DNA from: Saprospiraceae bacterium UBA2329
GTDB taxonomy: Bacteria; Bacteroidota; Bacteroidia; Chitinophagales; Saprospiraceae
NCBI GenBank assembly: GCA_002344975.1
Contig: DDUV01000065.1
Span: 1 to 32,847, forward strand
Length of the DNA stretch: 32,847 bases
Direction: 5' to 3'
Shown: piece by piece, positions 16,040 through 24,500 of the stretch
How the letters are laid out: each line of letters starts with the position of its first letter
Position numbering within the stretch: the first letter of the stretch is position 1
Notes under the pieces: model-generated
Seen by the model: only the letters and a program-made list of their open reading frames with translations
The model's database searches: none
What the model was told of the DNA's origin: nothing
Made by a program: the position numbers and the translations under genes

Positions 16040-17827
16040 ATGAAGCATCTCAAGTCACTGAATAAATACTTTTACAAATATCGGCGGCGGTTGCTGGCAG
16101 GTGTCGTTTTTGTGTTCATTTCCAATTACTTCCGAATTTTACAACCCCAGATCATCCGGGAGGCTTTAGACTTGGTGGTGGAAAATATACGCCTGTACAA
16201 GAGCATGGAGGGCTTTGACGTGCAACAGGAGTTGTACGGTGTTTTGGCCGAGACGCTGCTGTACTTCGGCGCTGCGGTGCTGCTGATGGCCCTGTTGATG
16301 GGCGTGTTCATGTACTTCATGCGGCAGACCATCATTGTGATGTCGAGATTGGTGGAATATGACCTGCGCAAGTCCTTGTTTGAGCATTACGAGCGGCTGC
16401 ACACGGGCTTTTTTAAGAAAAACAACACGGGGGATCTGATGGCGCGGGTAACGGAGGATGTGTCGAAAGTGAGGATGTACATGGGGCCGGCGGTGATGTA
16501 CGGCGTGAATCTTATCTCCTTGTTTATCATGGTGATATATAGCATGGTGGCGGTGAGTTGGGAACTGACGCTGTACTGCCTGGCGCCGCTGCCCATCCTG
16601 TCGGTTTCGATTTATTACGTCAGTCAGATCATCAATAAAAAGAGCGAACGGATACAGCAGCAATTGGCAGTGTTGAACAGTACGGCACAGGAGAGTTTTT
16701 CGGGTATCCGGGTGGTGAAGGCGTATGTGCAGGAGCGGGCGATGGGTCGTTTTTTTTCGGAACAGAGCGAGGATTTTCGGCAGAAGTCGTTGTCGCTGGG
16801 CAAGGTGAATGCGCTGTTTTACCCGCTCATGTTGCTGCTCATCGGGGCCAGCACCATTATTACGGTGTATGTGGGCGGCTTACAGGCTGTGCGGGGCGCC
16901 ATTACGACGGGCAACATCGCCGAATTTGTCATTTATGTAAACATGCTGACCTGGCCGGTGACTGCCATCGGCTGGATTGCCTCGATCATGCAGCAGGCGG
17001 CTGCCTCGCAAAAGCGCATTGACGAGTTTTTGAAAACAGAGCCGGCGATTGCCAATCCTGCTCATGCGCCCGGTCCGCTGAAAGGGCATATCCGTTTCGA
17101 TCAGGTCAATTTTGTCTATCCTGATACGGGCGTGCAGGCGCTTAAAAATGTGAGTTTTGAATTGAAGCCCGGCCAAAAAATGGCTATTGTGGGCCGAACC
17201 GGATCGGGGAAAACCTCGGTGGCCGATCTGCTGGTGCGCATGTACGATGTTTCGGGCGGTCAGGTGTTGATAGATGGCCAGGATGTGCGGGCGCATGATT
17301 TGGACAACCTGCGCAGACGCACCGGCTATGTGCCGCAGGATGGATTCCTGTTTTCCGATTCAGTGTCGGGGAACATTGCTTTTGGAAAACCCGAAGCCGA
17401 GCAGTCTGAAATTGAGCGATTTACAAAATATGCTGCTATCCACGACGAAATCATGGGGCTGCCGGAGGGCTATGGTACAGTGGTGGGAGAGCGGGGTGTG
17501 ACACTTTCCGGCGGGCAAAAGCAGCGCATTTCAATAGCGCGGGCGCTCATCAAACAGCCCGATATTTTGCTGCTCGATGATTGTCTTTCGGCGGTAGATA
17601 CGAATACTGAAAAGCAGATACTGGCTTGTTTCAACGAGATCATGGCAGATAAAACGGCCATTGTGATTACGCACCGGATTTACTCATATCTTCAGTTTGA
17701 TAAGATCATTGTGTTGGATGGAGGACGCATTGTGGAGGAGGGCACGCACGATGAATTGCTGGCAGCGAAGGGGTATTATTATGAGATGTTTGAGCGGCAG
17801 GCGGTAGAGCCGGAAGCTACTTTGTAG
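16040..17827 (+). CDS. ABC exporter half-transporter (membrane domain plus ATPase) with Asp in place of the catalytic Glu
   Basis: A 595-residue inner-membrane exporter subunit of the MsbA/LmrA type. The ATG at 16040 follows a purine-rich GAGGAGGAAGAA and starts at the conserved LNKYFYKYRRRLLAG; the longer in-frame extension to 15863 runs through the GC hairpin and is rejected. Six membrane helices span about residues 20-300, with the coupling segment RMYMGPAVMYG. The ATPase has Walker A GRTGSGKT (385-392), signature LSGGQ (489-493), Walker B ILLLDD (Asp513) and a late TAIVITHR switch His. Residue 514, normally the catalytic Glu, is Asp in LDDCLSAVD. Similar DD.LSAVD motifs occur in YheI/BmrC-like subunits that work as heterodimers. 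No partner subunit is adjacent. Substrate unknown: lipid, drug or peptide are all possible. Confidence 0.9.
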   Translation: MKHLKSLNKYFYKYRRRLLAGVVFVFISNYFRILQPQIIREALDLVVENIRLYKSMEGFDVQQELYGVLAETLLYFGAAVLLMALLMGVFMYFMRQTIIVMSRLVEYDLRKSLFEHYERLHTGFFKKNNTGDLMARVTEDVSKVRMYMGPAVMYGVNLISLFIMVIYSMVAVSWELTLYCLAPLPILSVSIYYVSQIINKKSERIQQQLAVLNSTAQESFSGIRVVKAYVQERAMGRFFSEQSEDFRQKSLSLGKVNALFYPLMLLLIGASTIITVYVGGLQAVRGAITTGNIAEFVIYVNMLTWPVTAIGWIASIMQQAAASQKRIDEFLKTEPAIANPAHAPGPLKGHIRFDQVNFVYPDTGVQALKNVSFELKPGQKMAIVGRTGSGKTSVADLLVRMYDVSGGQVLIDGQDVRAHDLDNLRRRTGYVPQDGFLFSDSVSGNIAFGKPEAEQSEIERFTKYAAIHDEIMGLPEGYGTVVGERGVTLSGGQKQRISIARALIKQPDILLLDDCLSAVDTNTEKQILACFNEIMADKTAIVITHRIYSYLQFDKIIVLDGGRIVEEGTHDELLAAKGYYYEMFERQAVEPEATL

Positions 17828-17834
17828 TTTATTT

Positions 17835-17891
17835 CCTTCGGAGTAATCTGCTGCGCAGTTCATCTCCTTCGGAGTAATCTGCTGCGCAGTT
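17835..17891. repeat. Two direct copies of a 26-base double-hairpin unit
   Basis: Bases 17835-17860 and 17866-17891 are identical. Each contains two small hairpins, CTCC/GGAG-type with loop TTC and CTGC/GCAG with loop TGC; the first copy lacks the opening CT of the first hairpin. The unit lies just behind the ABC transporter stop codon. It could act as a 3' end structure or be a small dispersed repeat; there is no T-run. Confidence 0.7.
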
Positions 17892-17924
17892 TATTGCTTT
17901 TCAAAAAAATCATCTGCTCAGCTA

Positions 17925-17956
17925 TTGACATTTTCCCTGAAACTTTTTTATCTTTG
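17925..17956 (+). promoter_or_regulatory. Promoter of the tRNA-His gene
   Basis: TTGACA (17925-17930) and TATCTTTG (17949-17956) are separated by 21 bases from TTG to TA. This is the best-formed promoter of the window and would start transcription about 20 bases before the tRNA. Confidence 0.8.
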
Positions 17957-17982
17957 CGCCGCTTTAATAGAAAGCATTACAC

Positions 17983-18057
17983 GGTGGTTGTAGCTCAGCC
18001 GGTTAGAGCGTCGGATTGTGGTTCCGAAGGTCGTGGGTTCGAGCCCCATCATCCACC
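17983..18057 (+). tRNA. tRNA-His (anticodon GTG)
   Basis: A full cloverleaf can be folded. The extra G-1 typical of tRNA-His is at 17983, the acceptor stem starts at 17984, the D arm is GCTC/GAGC, the anticodon arm is TCGGA/TCCGA with loop TTGTGGT (anticodon 18018-18020), and the T arm is GTGGG/CCCAT with loop TTCGAGC. C73 is at 18057; the CCA end is not encoded. Position 5 opposite 68 reads T-T, one unpaired position in an otherwise intact acceptor stem. Confidence 0.95.
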
Positions 18058-18062
18058 CCGCC

Positions 18063-18096
18063 AAAGCCGCTTCGATCTGTTTCGAGGCGGCTTTTT
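18063..18096 (+). terminator. Intrinsic terminator after tRNA-His
   Basis: A 13-base-pair stem (18063-18075 with 18082-18094, one G-T pair) with a 6-base loop runs into five Ts (18092-18096). It separates the tRNA unit from the tolQ-like gene. Confidence 0.85.
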
Positions 18097-18168
18097 CATT
18101 TTCCTCCACTGTTTCTCGTGTTGTCGTAATTTTTTTATTAACAATTTTCACTTGTATGAAGCGTTGAT

Positions 18169-18176
18169 TAGCTTTG
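18169..18176 (+). promoter_or_regulatory. -7 box of the Tol/Exb gene cluster
   Basis: TAGCTTTG matches TAnnTTTG and lies 33 bases before the ATG at 18210. It overlaps an in-frame TTG at 18174, which is therefore not the start codon. At the -33 position only TTT (18145-18148) is present. Confidence 0.5.
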
Positions 18177-18209
18177 CGCTTCAAAACGAAAACAACAAAA
18201 TCATCACCC

Positions 18210-18911
18210 ATGCTGGAAAACATCATTCTGCTGTTCCAATCCACCGACATCGTACGCGAGCCGGAAGTAGTACAACAAGGCTCACAAAGCCTTTTCGACA
18301 TCATCCGTTCCGGCGGCCCTATCGGCATGACCATCGTAGCGATGCAATTAGGTATGTCGTTTTTGGCTTTCTACATCTTCATCGAGCGTTTTCTCACCAT
18401 CAAAAAAGCCTCGCAGATTGATGAGAGTTTTATGAACAACATCCGCATCAACGTTCAGTCAGGCAATATTCAGGGCGCCAAAGCCCTCTGCCAGAGCACC
18501 GATTCGCCGGTGGCCCGCATGGTGGAAAAAGGTCTGATGCGCATCGGCAAACCCCTGCGCGACATAGACGCCGCCATCGAGAACGTAGGCAACCTCGAAA
18601 TTTTTAAGCTCGAAAAAAATCTCTCCAGCCTCGCCACCATCGCCGGCGCATCGCCTATGATCGGCTTCCTTGGCACCGTAACGGGTATGATCATCGCCTT
18701 CTACCAAATGGCATCGCAGCAAAACGTGACGCCAGGTGTTCTGGCCGGCGGTATTTATCAGGCTCTGATTACTACGGCTTTCGGTCTGGTGGTGGGTATT
18801 TTTGCATTGGTAGCGTACAACATACTGGTAGCCAATGTAGAAAAAGTGGTGTTCAAAATGGAACGCAGTACCACCGAGTTCATGGATCTCTTGCAGGAGC
18901 CTACGCTTTGA
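18210..18911 (+). CDS. MotA/TolQ/ExbB-type proton channel protein
   Basis: A 233-residue inner-membrane subunit that conducts protons with an ExbD/TolR partner to energise outer-membrane processes. The first membrane helix (GMTIVAMQLGMSFLAFYIFIERF) lies at about residues 38-60 and leads into the cytoplasmic loop. The pair of later helices is visible as LATIAGASPMIGFLGTVTGMI and ALITTAFGLVVGIFALVAYNILV, with the family's GxxGTVxGM signature. The ATG at 18210 is chosen because it lies behind the -7 box. The gene is 65 bases before the first ExbD-like gene; with the next three genes it forms the standard channel/plug/transducer order. TolQ and ExbB cannot be told apart by sequence alone here. 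Confidence 0.92.
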   Translation: MLENIILLFQSTDIVREPEVVQQGSQSLFDIIRSGGPIGMTIVAMQLGMSFLAFYIFIERFLTIKKASQIDESFMNNIRINVQSGNIQGAKALCQSTDSPVARMVEKGLMRIGKPLRDIDAAIENVGNLEIFKLEKNLSSLATIAGASPMIGFLGTVTGMIIAFYQMASQQNVTPGVLAGGIYQALITTAFGLVVGIFALVAYNILVANVEKVVFKMERSTTEFMDLLQEPTL

Positions 18912-18976
18912 TCTCGCTTTCGGGGCTGAGAAGCACCCGTATTTATCCACATTCCAATCGTTAAAACAACTCGATC

Positions 18977-19375
18977 ATGGGATTAAAAAAGCGAAGCGGC
19001 GTAACGGCGGAATTCAGTCTGGCATCGGCTACCGACGTCATCTTTCTGTTGTTGCTGTTTTTTATGCTCACCTCTACTTTGGTAAAAATACAGCCGTTTG
19101 ATCTGCCTCAATCCGACGCTAAAACAGTGGCGCCGGTGACGGTGGTTGTCACCATTCGGAAGGACGGCTCGCATACGCTCAACAACAACGACATTGACCC
19201 TAAGGCCATCGAGCGCGCTTTGGGCACTGCTTTGGCAGATGCAGGCAGCGAAGCAGAAGCCACCGTCACCATCGTGGCCGAAACCGGTACGCCCTTCAGC
19301 CACGTCGTCAATGTAATGGAGGCTGCCTCCAAAAACAAGGCCCGCGCCATCATCGCCACCCAACCCAAAAGTTGA
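18977..19375 (+). CDS. ExbD/TolR-family protein, first copy
   Basis: A 132-residue protein with a short cytoplasmic N-terminus, one membrane helix (about residues 19-39) and a periplasmic domain. Asp20 in ATDVIFLLLLFFMLTS is the proton-carrying Asp of the family. The periplasmic part (VVVTIRKDGSHTLNNNDID, then a helix and VTIVAETGTPFSHVVNVMEAA) has the ExbD fold order. It likely forms the dimeric plug inside the pentameric channel encoded upstream. It differs clearly from the next copy, so the two may form a heterodimer or serve different channels. Confidence 0.92.
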   Translation: MGLKKRSGVTAEFSLASATDVIFLLLLFFMLTSTLVKIQPFDLPQSDAKTVAPVTVVVTIRKDGSHTLNNNDIDPKAIERALGTALADAGSEAEATVTIVAETGTPFSHVVNVMEAASKNKARAIIATQPKS

Positions 19376-19394
19376 AGCCTAAAACTGTTTTGCC

Positions 19395-19796
19395 ATGTCA
19401 ATGAAAAAACGCGCCAGAGTCACCGCCGACTTCAACATGTCGTCCATGACCGATATCATATTCCTGTTGCTCATCTTCTTCATGCTCACTTCCTCTGTGG
19501 TAGCGCCCAACGCTCTCAACCTCAAGCTGCCGGGCACTTCGCGTGCCAAAGTGGTGAAGCAAAAACAAGTGGACGATGTGCGCATCCGCACCAGCGGGGC
19601 TTTCGCACTCAACGGCAGGAGCCTGGACCTCGGAAGTCTGGAGCAGGAATTGGCCCGCAAAGCTTCGGGCAGCAGCGAGTTTACCATCACTATTTCGCCC
19701 GATGACGATACGCCCACAGAACATGTGGTGGCCGTGATGGACATAGCCCTGCGGTACAGCATCAACGCCATTTTGACTACGGAGAAGCAGCGATAA
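19395..19796 (+). CDS. ExbD/TolR-family protein, second copy
   Basis: A 133-residue paralogue of the preceding gene, 19 bases downstream. The same layout is kept: KKRARVTADFNMSSMTDIIF with Asp20 at the start of the membrane helix, then a periplasmic domain with RTSGAFALNGRSLDLGSLEQEL and ITISPDDDTPTEHVVAVMDIA. Two different ExbD/TolR genes behind one ExbB/TolQ gene is common in Bacteroidota. A 111-base gap, containing a 10-base palindrome CGTTATAACG (19853-19862), separates it from the TonB-like gene. Confidence 0.92.
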   Translation: MSMKKRARVTADFNMSSMTDIIFLLLIFFMLTSSVVAPNALNLKLPGTSRAKVVKQKQVDDVRIRTSGAFALNGRSLDLGSLEQELARKASGSSEFTITISPDDDTPTEHVVAVMDIALRYSINAILTTEKQR

Positions 19797-19907
19797 CTTG
19801 TTAAGGTTTTGTCAAGCTGTTCTTTACAGAAAATGATTTTCAACTTCGGGAGCGTTATAACGTTACCTGAACATATTCGGACCCAAATCCGGTAAAAAGC
19901 AATCATC

Positions 19908-20792
19908 ATGGCATTCGACACTTTAGTCAGCAGAGAAGAACCTAAAAACAGGCAAAGGAGCTTTGTCATCAGCGTTTCCATTCATGTGGTGCTGTTGTTT
20001 TTGCTGTTTGCATCTTTTCTCACATTCCCCGACCCGCCTCCGGGTCAGGAAGGTATTTTGGTCAATCTCGGCCTGCCCGACGTAGGCCAGGGCGATGAAA
20101 ACGCCGCTGCCGGCACGCCCGATGTGGCCGAGCCGACTCCGCAGCCTAAAGAAGAGGCCGCGCCGCCTAAAACCGAACCTGCCGCCAAGCCGGAACCTGT
20201 GAAAGAAAAGGAGGTGCGCGTCACGGAAGACCCGGAAGCCATAGCGCTGAAGCGCAAACAGGAGCAGGAGAAAAAAGCACAGGCAGAAGCCGACGCCAAG
20301 CGCAAAGCTGAGGCCGACGCCAAATTAAAGGCAGAAGCCGAAGCAAAACGCAAAGCTGATGAAAAAGCTGCCGCCGATAAAGCTGCTGCGGATAAGCTCA
20401 AAGGCGAATTAGGCGGCTTGCTGGGCAGTGGCAAAGGCAAGGGCAACACCGGCACTCCCGGCAATCAGGGCGATCCCAACGGCGACCCCAATGCCGATAA
20501 ACTCACCGGCGTGAGTACGGGCATAGGCAAAGTCGGCGGCGGATTGGGCGGACGGAAAGTAGCCTCGGCGCCAAAAATCACCGACGACTCTCAAGACCGG
20601 GGCACCGTAGTGTTGCGCGTTTGTGTGGATGCAGATGGCAACGTGACCAGCGCAACGTTTACGCAGGCGGGTTCAACAGCGACGTCCACCAAGCTCAAAA
20701 ACCTCGCTATTGATAATGCAAAGCGCTGGAAATTCGGCCCGGGTGAAGATGGCCAGTGCGGCACCATCACTTACAACTTTACAGTACAATAA
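19908..20792 (+). CDS. TonB/TolA-like energy transducer
   Basis: A 294-residue protein anchored in the inner membrane by one helix (about residues 22-42, SIHVVLLFLLFASFLTF). A Pro/Glu-rich stretch (about 65-105) is followed by a Lys/Glu/Ala-rich TolA-like segment (about 115-165) likely to be a long periplasmic helix, then a Gly-rich linker, and a TonB-type C-terminal domain (about 225-294: TVVLRVCVDADGNVTSATFTQ, then AKRWKFGPGEDGQCGTITYNF). Two Cys in the last domain may form a disulfide. The mixture of TolA-like middle and TonB-like end is usual for Bacteroidota. Its place behind the channel genes says it passes the proton-driven force to the outer membrane; the FecA-like receptor in this window is a possible client. 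Confidence 0.88.
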   Translation: MAFDTLVSREEPKNRQRSFVISVSIHVVLLFLLFASFLTFPDPPPGQEGILVNLGLPDVGQGDENAAAGTPDVAEPTPQPKEEAAPPKTEPAAKPEPVKEKEVRVTEDPEAIALKRKQEQEKKAQAEADAKRKAEADAKLKAEAEAKRKADEKAAADKAAADKLKGELGGLLGSGKGKGNTGTPGNQGDPNGDPNADKLTGVSTGIGKVGGGLGGRKVASAPKITDDSQDRGTVVLRVCVDADGNVTSATFTQAGSTATSTKLKNLAIDNAKRWKFGPGEDGQCGTITYNFTVQ

Positions 20793-20794
20793 GC

Positions 20795-21493
20795 GTGGGC
20801 AGTATTGCCACTATTACTTTTTTCCGCTTTCGCGGAATCCGACATCAATTCTGGGGTTTCACCCAAATGCAGTTTGCCCACAAAGCCCTCGGCGCGCTTC
20901 GTGGGCAAACTTTTTATCGCCTGATGGGCAGTGGGAGAGGGGAGGGGTTCAATCCCTGGCCCGACTGGTCGGTGTATGCGCTGCTGCAAGTGTGGGACAA
21001 CGAAGCTGAGGCCGCCGCTTTTTTTGCCGGTTCCGACCTCATGGGGCAGTACCGTCGCCACACTACTCAAATATGGACAATTTACATGCGGCCCATCATG
21101 GCGCGGGGCGAGTGGTCGGGCAGCAATCCTTTCCGACCTTCTGCGGAGCTTGATCCCGGCAATCCCTGTATAGCGGCCATCACGCGGGCCACCATTCGCT
21201 GGAACAAGCTGATTCCTTTTTGGAGATATGTGCCCACCTCGCAAAAATCGCTGGCAGGCAACGGCGGTTTATTGTTCACCAAAGGCATCGGCGAGGCGCC
21301 CATTGTGCAAATGGCCACTTTCAGCATCTGGAAAAATCTGGAATCCCTCAACGAGTTTGCCTATCGCAGCAGAGAGCACATCGGCGCCATACAGCGCACC
21401 CGCGACATACGCTGGTATCGGGAGGAGTTGTTTTCAAGATTTCAGCCTTATAGAACGGAGGGTAGCTGGGATGGTGTTGAATTGAAATTGTAA
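20795..21493 (+). CDS. crtA: CrtA-like (spheroidene monooxygenase family) protein
   Basis: A 232-residue protein matching the spheroidene monooxygenase family along its length: FFRFRG near the start, then MGSGRGEGFNPWPDWSVYALLQVW, ITRATIRWNKLIPFWRYVP, GIGEAPIVQMATFSIW and IRWYREELFSRFQPY followed by GSWDG. The family oxidises C-2 of acyclic carotenoids in purple bacteria. I place the start at GTG 20795, two bases behind the TonB-like stop, because family members begin close to the TxxxFRF segment; the upstream ATG at 20756 would lie inside the preceding gene and add 13 poorly fitting residues. The layout implies translational coupling to the transducer gene. No other carotenoid gene is in the window, so substrate and role here are open. 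Confidence 0.85.
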   Translation: MGSIATITFFRFRGIRHQFWGFTQMQFAHKALGALRGQTFYRLMGSGRGEGFNPWPDWSVYALLQVWDNEAEAAAFFAGSDLMGQYRRHTTQIWTIYMRPIMARGEWSGSNPFRPSAELDPGNPCIAAITRATIRWNKLIPFWRYVPTSQKSLAGNGGLLFTKGIGEAPIVQMATFSIWKNLESLNEFAYRSREHIGAIQRTRDIRWYREELFSRFQPYRTEGSWDGVELKL

Positions 21494-21522
21494 CGTTATC
21501 TTGTCGGCTCAAACCGGCAGGC

Positions 21523-24500
21523 ATGAGCATGAATTCGTCGCAGGAGAAGCAGCAATACGATGAAGCCTTTGGGCAGGTGCTGGCGCAGTTGGATGCCTGG
21601 CAACGGCGGGCTGTGGATCAGATAGAAGGTCCGGTGGTGGTCATTGCCGGGCCGGGCGCGGGCAAAACGCATATCATGGCGGCCCGCATCGGGCGCATCC
21701 TGCGAGATACCGACGCCAAGGCCAACAACATACTTTGCCTCACGTTTACCGATGCCGGGGTGCTGGCGCTGCGCAGCCGCTTGTTGCAACTCATCGGCCC
21801 GGAGGCGCATCGGGTGCATATTTTTACTTTCCACTCTTTTTGCAACAGCATCATACAAGACAATCTCGACCTCTTCGGCAGGCGCGATCTGGAGCCGGTG
21901 TCCGAATTGGAACGCATCGAAATCACCCGCAGGCTGTTGGAATCGCTGGCGCCCGATCATCCGCTGCGGCAGGGGCATACCGATCCACATTTGTACGAGC
22001 AGCAGTTGCGGGAGTTGTTTCGGTTGATGAAATCGGAAGACTGGAAACCGGAGTTTGTCTCGATGTCCATTGATGCCTGGCTGGCCGATTTACCACAACG
22101 ATCTGAATATCAATACGCTCGTTCGGGCAAGGGTCTCAAAAAAGGCGATCCCAAAAAAGCGCTGCTGCAAACCGCCTCCGAACGCATGGCCCGCCTCCGC
22201 GCCGCTGCGCAGCTCTATCCGGCGTATGAATCGGCGATGCGGGCAGCCCGCCGATACGACTACGACGACATGATTTTGTGGGTGTTGCGCGCTTTTGAAA
22301 CCAACGAAACGCTGCTCAGAAACTATCAGGAACAGTACCTCTACTTCATGGTGGATGAGTACCAGGACACCAACGGCGCGCAAAACGAGGTACTCCTGCA
22401 ATTGGCCCGGTATTGGGAAGAACCCAACCTGTTCATCGTAGGCGACGACGACCAATCTGTGTATGAGTTTCAGGGCGCCCGGCTGCAAAATCTGACCGAG
22501 TTTCTGGAGAGCTACCGCAACAGCGTAGAATTGATCGTGCTGCCCAACAACTACCGCTCCTCGCAGCACATCCTCGATGCGGCGGCAGGCGTGATACAAC
22601 ACAACCAATTGCGGGTGGTGCATCAGTTTCCCGAACTGCGGATTGAAAAAAAACTCGTGGCTGCCAATCCGGCTGTAGCCGCGCTGCCGCAATTGCCCGA
22701 ATGGGTGGTTTATCCCAACCGTTTGCACGAAATCATAGACATTGCCCGGCAGATAGAGACCTGGCGAGACGAGGGCGTGCCACTCTCGGAAATAGCCGTG
22801 ATCTATGCCCGGCACCGGCAGGCAGAGGCATTGCAGGCGCTGCTGGAACGGCGCGGAATCCCCTGCCAGACGAAGCGCAAAACCGACATTTTGAAACTGC
22901 CCATGCTGCGTCATTGGTTGGAATGGCTGCGTTATATAGAAACCGAGCTGCGCGACCCCGGCAGCGGCGAGTACTACCTGTTCCGATTGCTGCATTTCCA
23001 TTTTACGGAACTTCCCGCCGCCGAGATCAACCGGCTGCACTTGTACCTGGCTGCCCAATCACCAGCCGTGCCGCGCAGAACCGCCCTGAGCGATGCGGCG
23101 CTGTTGCAAGCCGCCGGTATTCGGGAAACCGAGCCTTTTTTGCGCCTGTCGCGGAGCATAGATGAGTTGATGCACAGTTTGGCCAACGACACGCTGCCTG
23201 CATTTTTGGAACGCGCCCTCCATCGCAGCGGCCTCTTGGCTTGGGTTCTCCGGCAACCCGATGCGGTGCAACTCCTCGAAGTGATGCGCACTTTTTTCGA
23301 TTTTGCGGAACTGGAAACGCTGCGCCGCCCGCAACTCAGTCTGATGGGTTTGTTGTCTATCTTAGACAGCTTTGAAACCAACGGTGTACCCATAGAACTA
23401 CAACACAACGCCGTGGCCGGCAAGGGCGTGCAACTCGTGACGGCCCACAGCGCCAAGGGGCTGGAGTTTGAGCGCGTATTTGTTTTGGATGCGGTGAAAG
23501 AAGAGTGGGAGCCTCGCAAACGCAGCGGCGGCGGGCGTTTTGCATTGCCCGACACCCTCACCCGCTCAGCGGAAGAGGATGCCCTTGAAGCGCGGCGACG
23601 ACTGTTTTATGTGGCCATGACCCGTGCCAAAACCTGGCTTCAGGTGTCGTACAGCATGGCCGGCAATGCCGGAAAGCCCTTGCAAGCTGCCGTTTTTGTG
23701 GACGAATTGTTGGAGCACAGCGGTCGGGAAGCCCGCCAACAGACCTTGAGCGCCGAACAAATAGCGCCGGGCATGGCCGCCATGTTGTCGGAAGCGCCGC
23801 CGCAAATCGCCGAAGCGCCGCCATTGGACATCATCGCGCCCTTGCTGGAGGGATTTGCCATGAGCATTACGGCGCTGAACAGGTATTTGCGCTGCCCGCT
23901 GGAATTTTATTACCAACACATCCTCCGCGCACCCGCGCCTGCTACTGCCCGCGCTGCTTACGGAACGGCCATGCACTTTGCGGTGCAGCGTTTTTTTGAA
24001 AGGATGCTGGCCGACCGGGAGAAGGTGTTTCCCGATTTGGCCACGCTGCGCCATTTTTTTGAAACGGAAATGCGCCGTTTGCAGGGCCGGTTTACGCCCT
24101 CGCAGTGGGAGCATTACACAAACACAGGGCACAGTCGGCTCGAAGCGCTGCACCGGCAGGAGGACTGGCGCCGTCACCGGGATGTAAAAGTGGAATATAC
24201 CGTGCGCAGAACCCACTTGGAGGGCGTGCCGATGACGGGAACGATAGATAAAATTGAATTTTACGATCAACTCTTAGTCTCGGTGGTGGATTACAAAACG
24301 GGCAAGCCGGATGCTGCCAAATTGGCTCCGCCGAGTTCCAAAAATCCTTACGGAACGCCGTATTGGAGGCAGTTGGCCTTTTACAAGTTGTTGTACGAGC
24401 ATTTTGACCAAAGCTCCCGCCTTGTGCGCGAAGGGGCCATCACTTTTTTAGACCCCGATGCGGAGGGCCGGTTTGTGACCCTGCGCACGAGCTTCGACAG

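Noticed and set aside
14502..17827. Radical SAM protein and ABC exporter as maturation and export genes of the GNPPDWD peptide
   Set aside because: They lie 5-8 kb away on the other strand, behind secDF and terminators. The radical SAM protein is KamA-like without a peptide-binding or SPASM domain, and the exporter lacks a peptidase domain.
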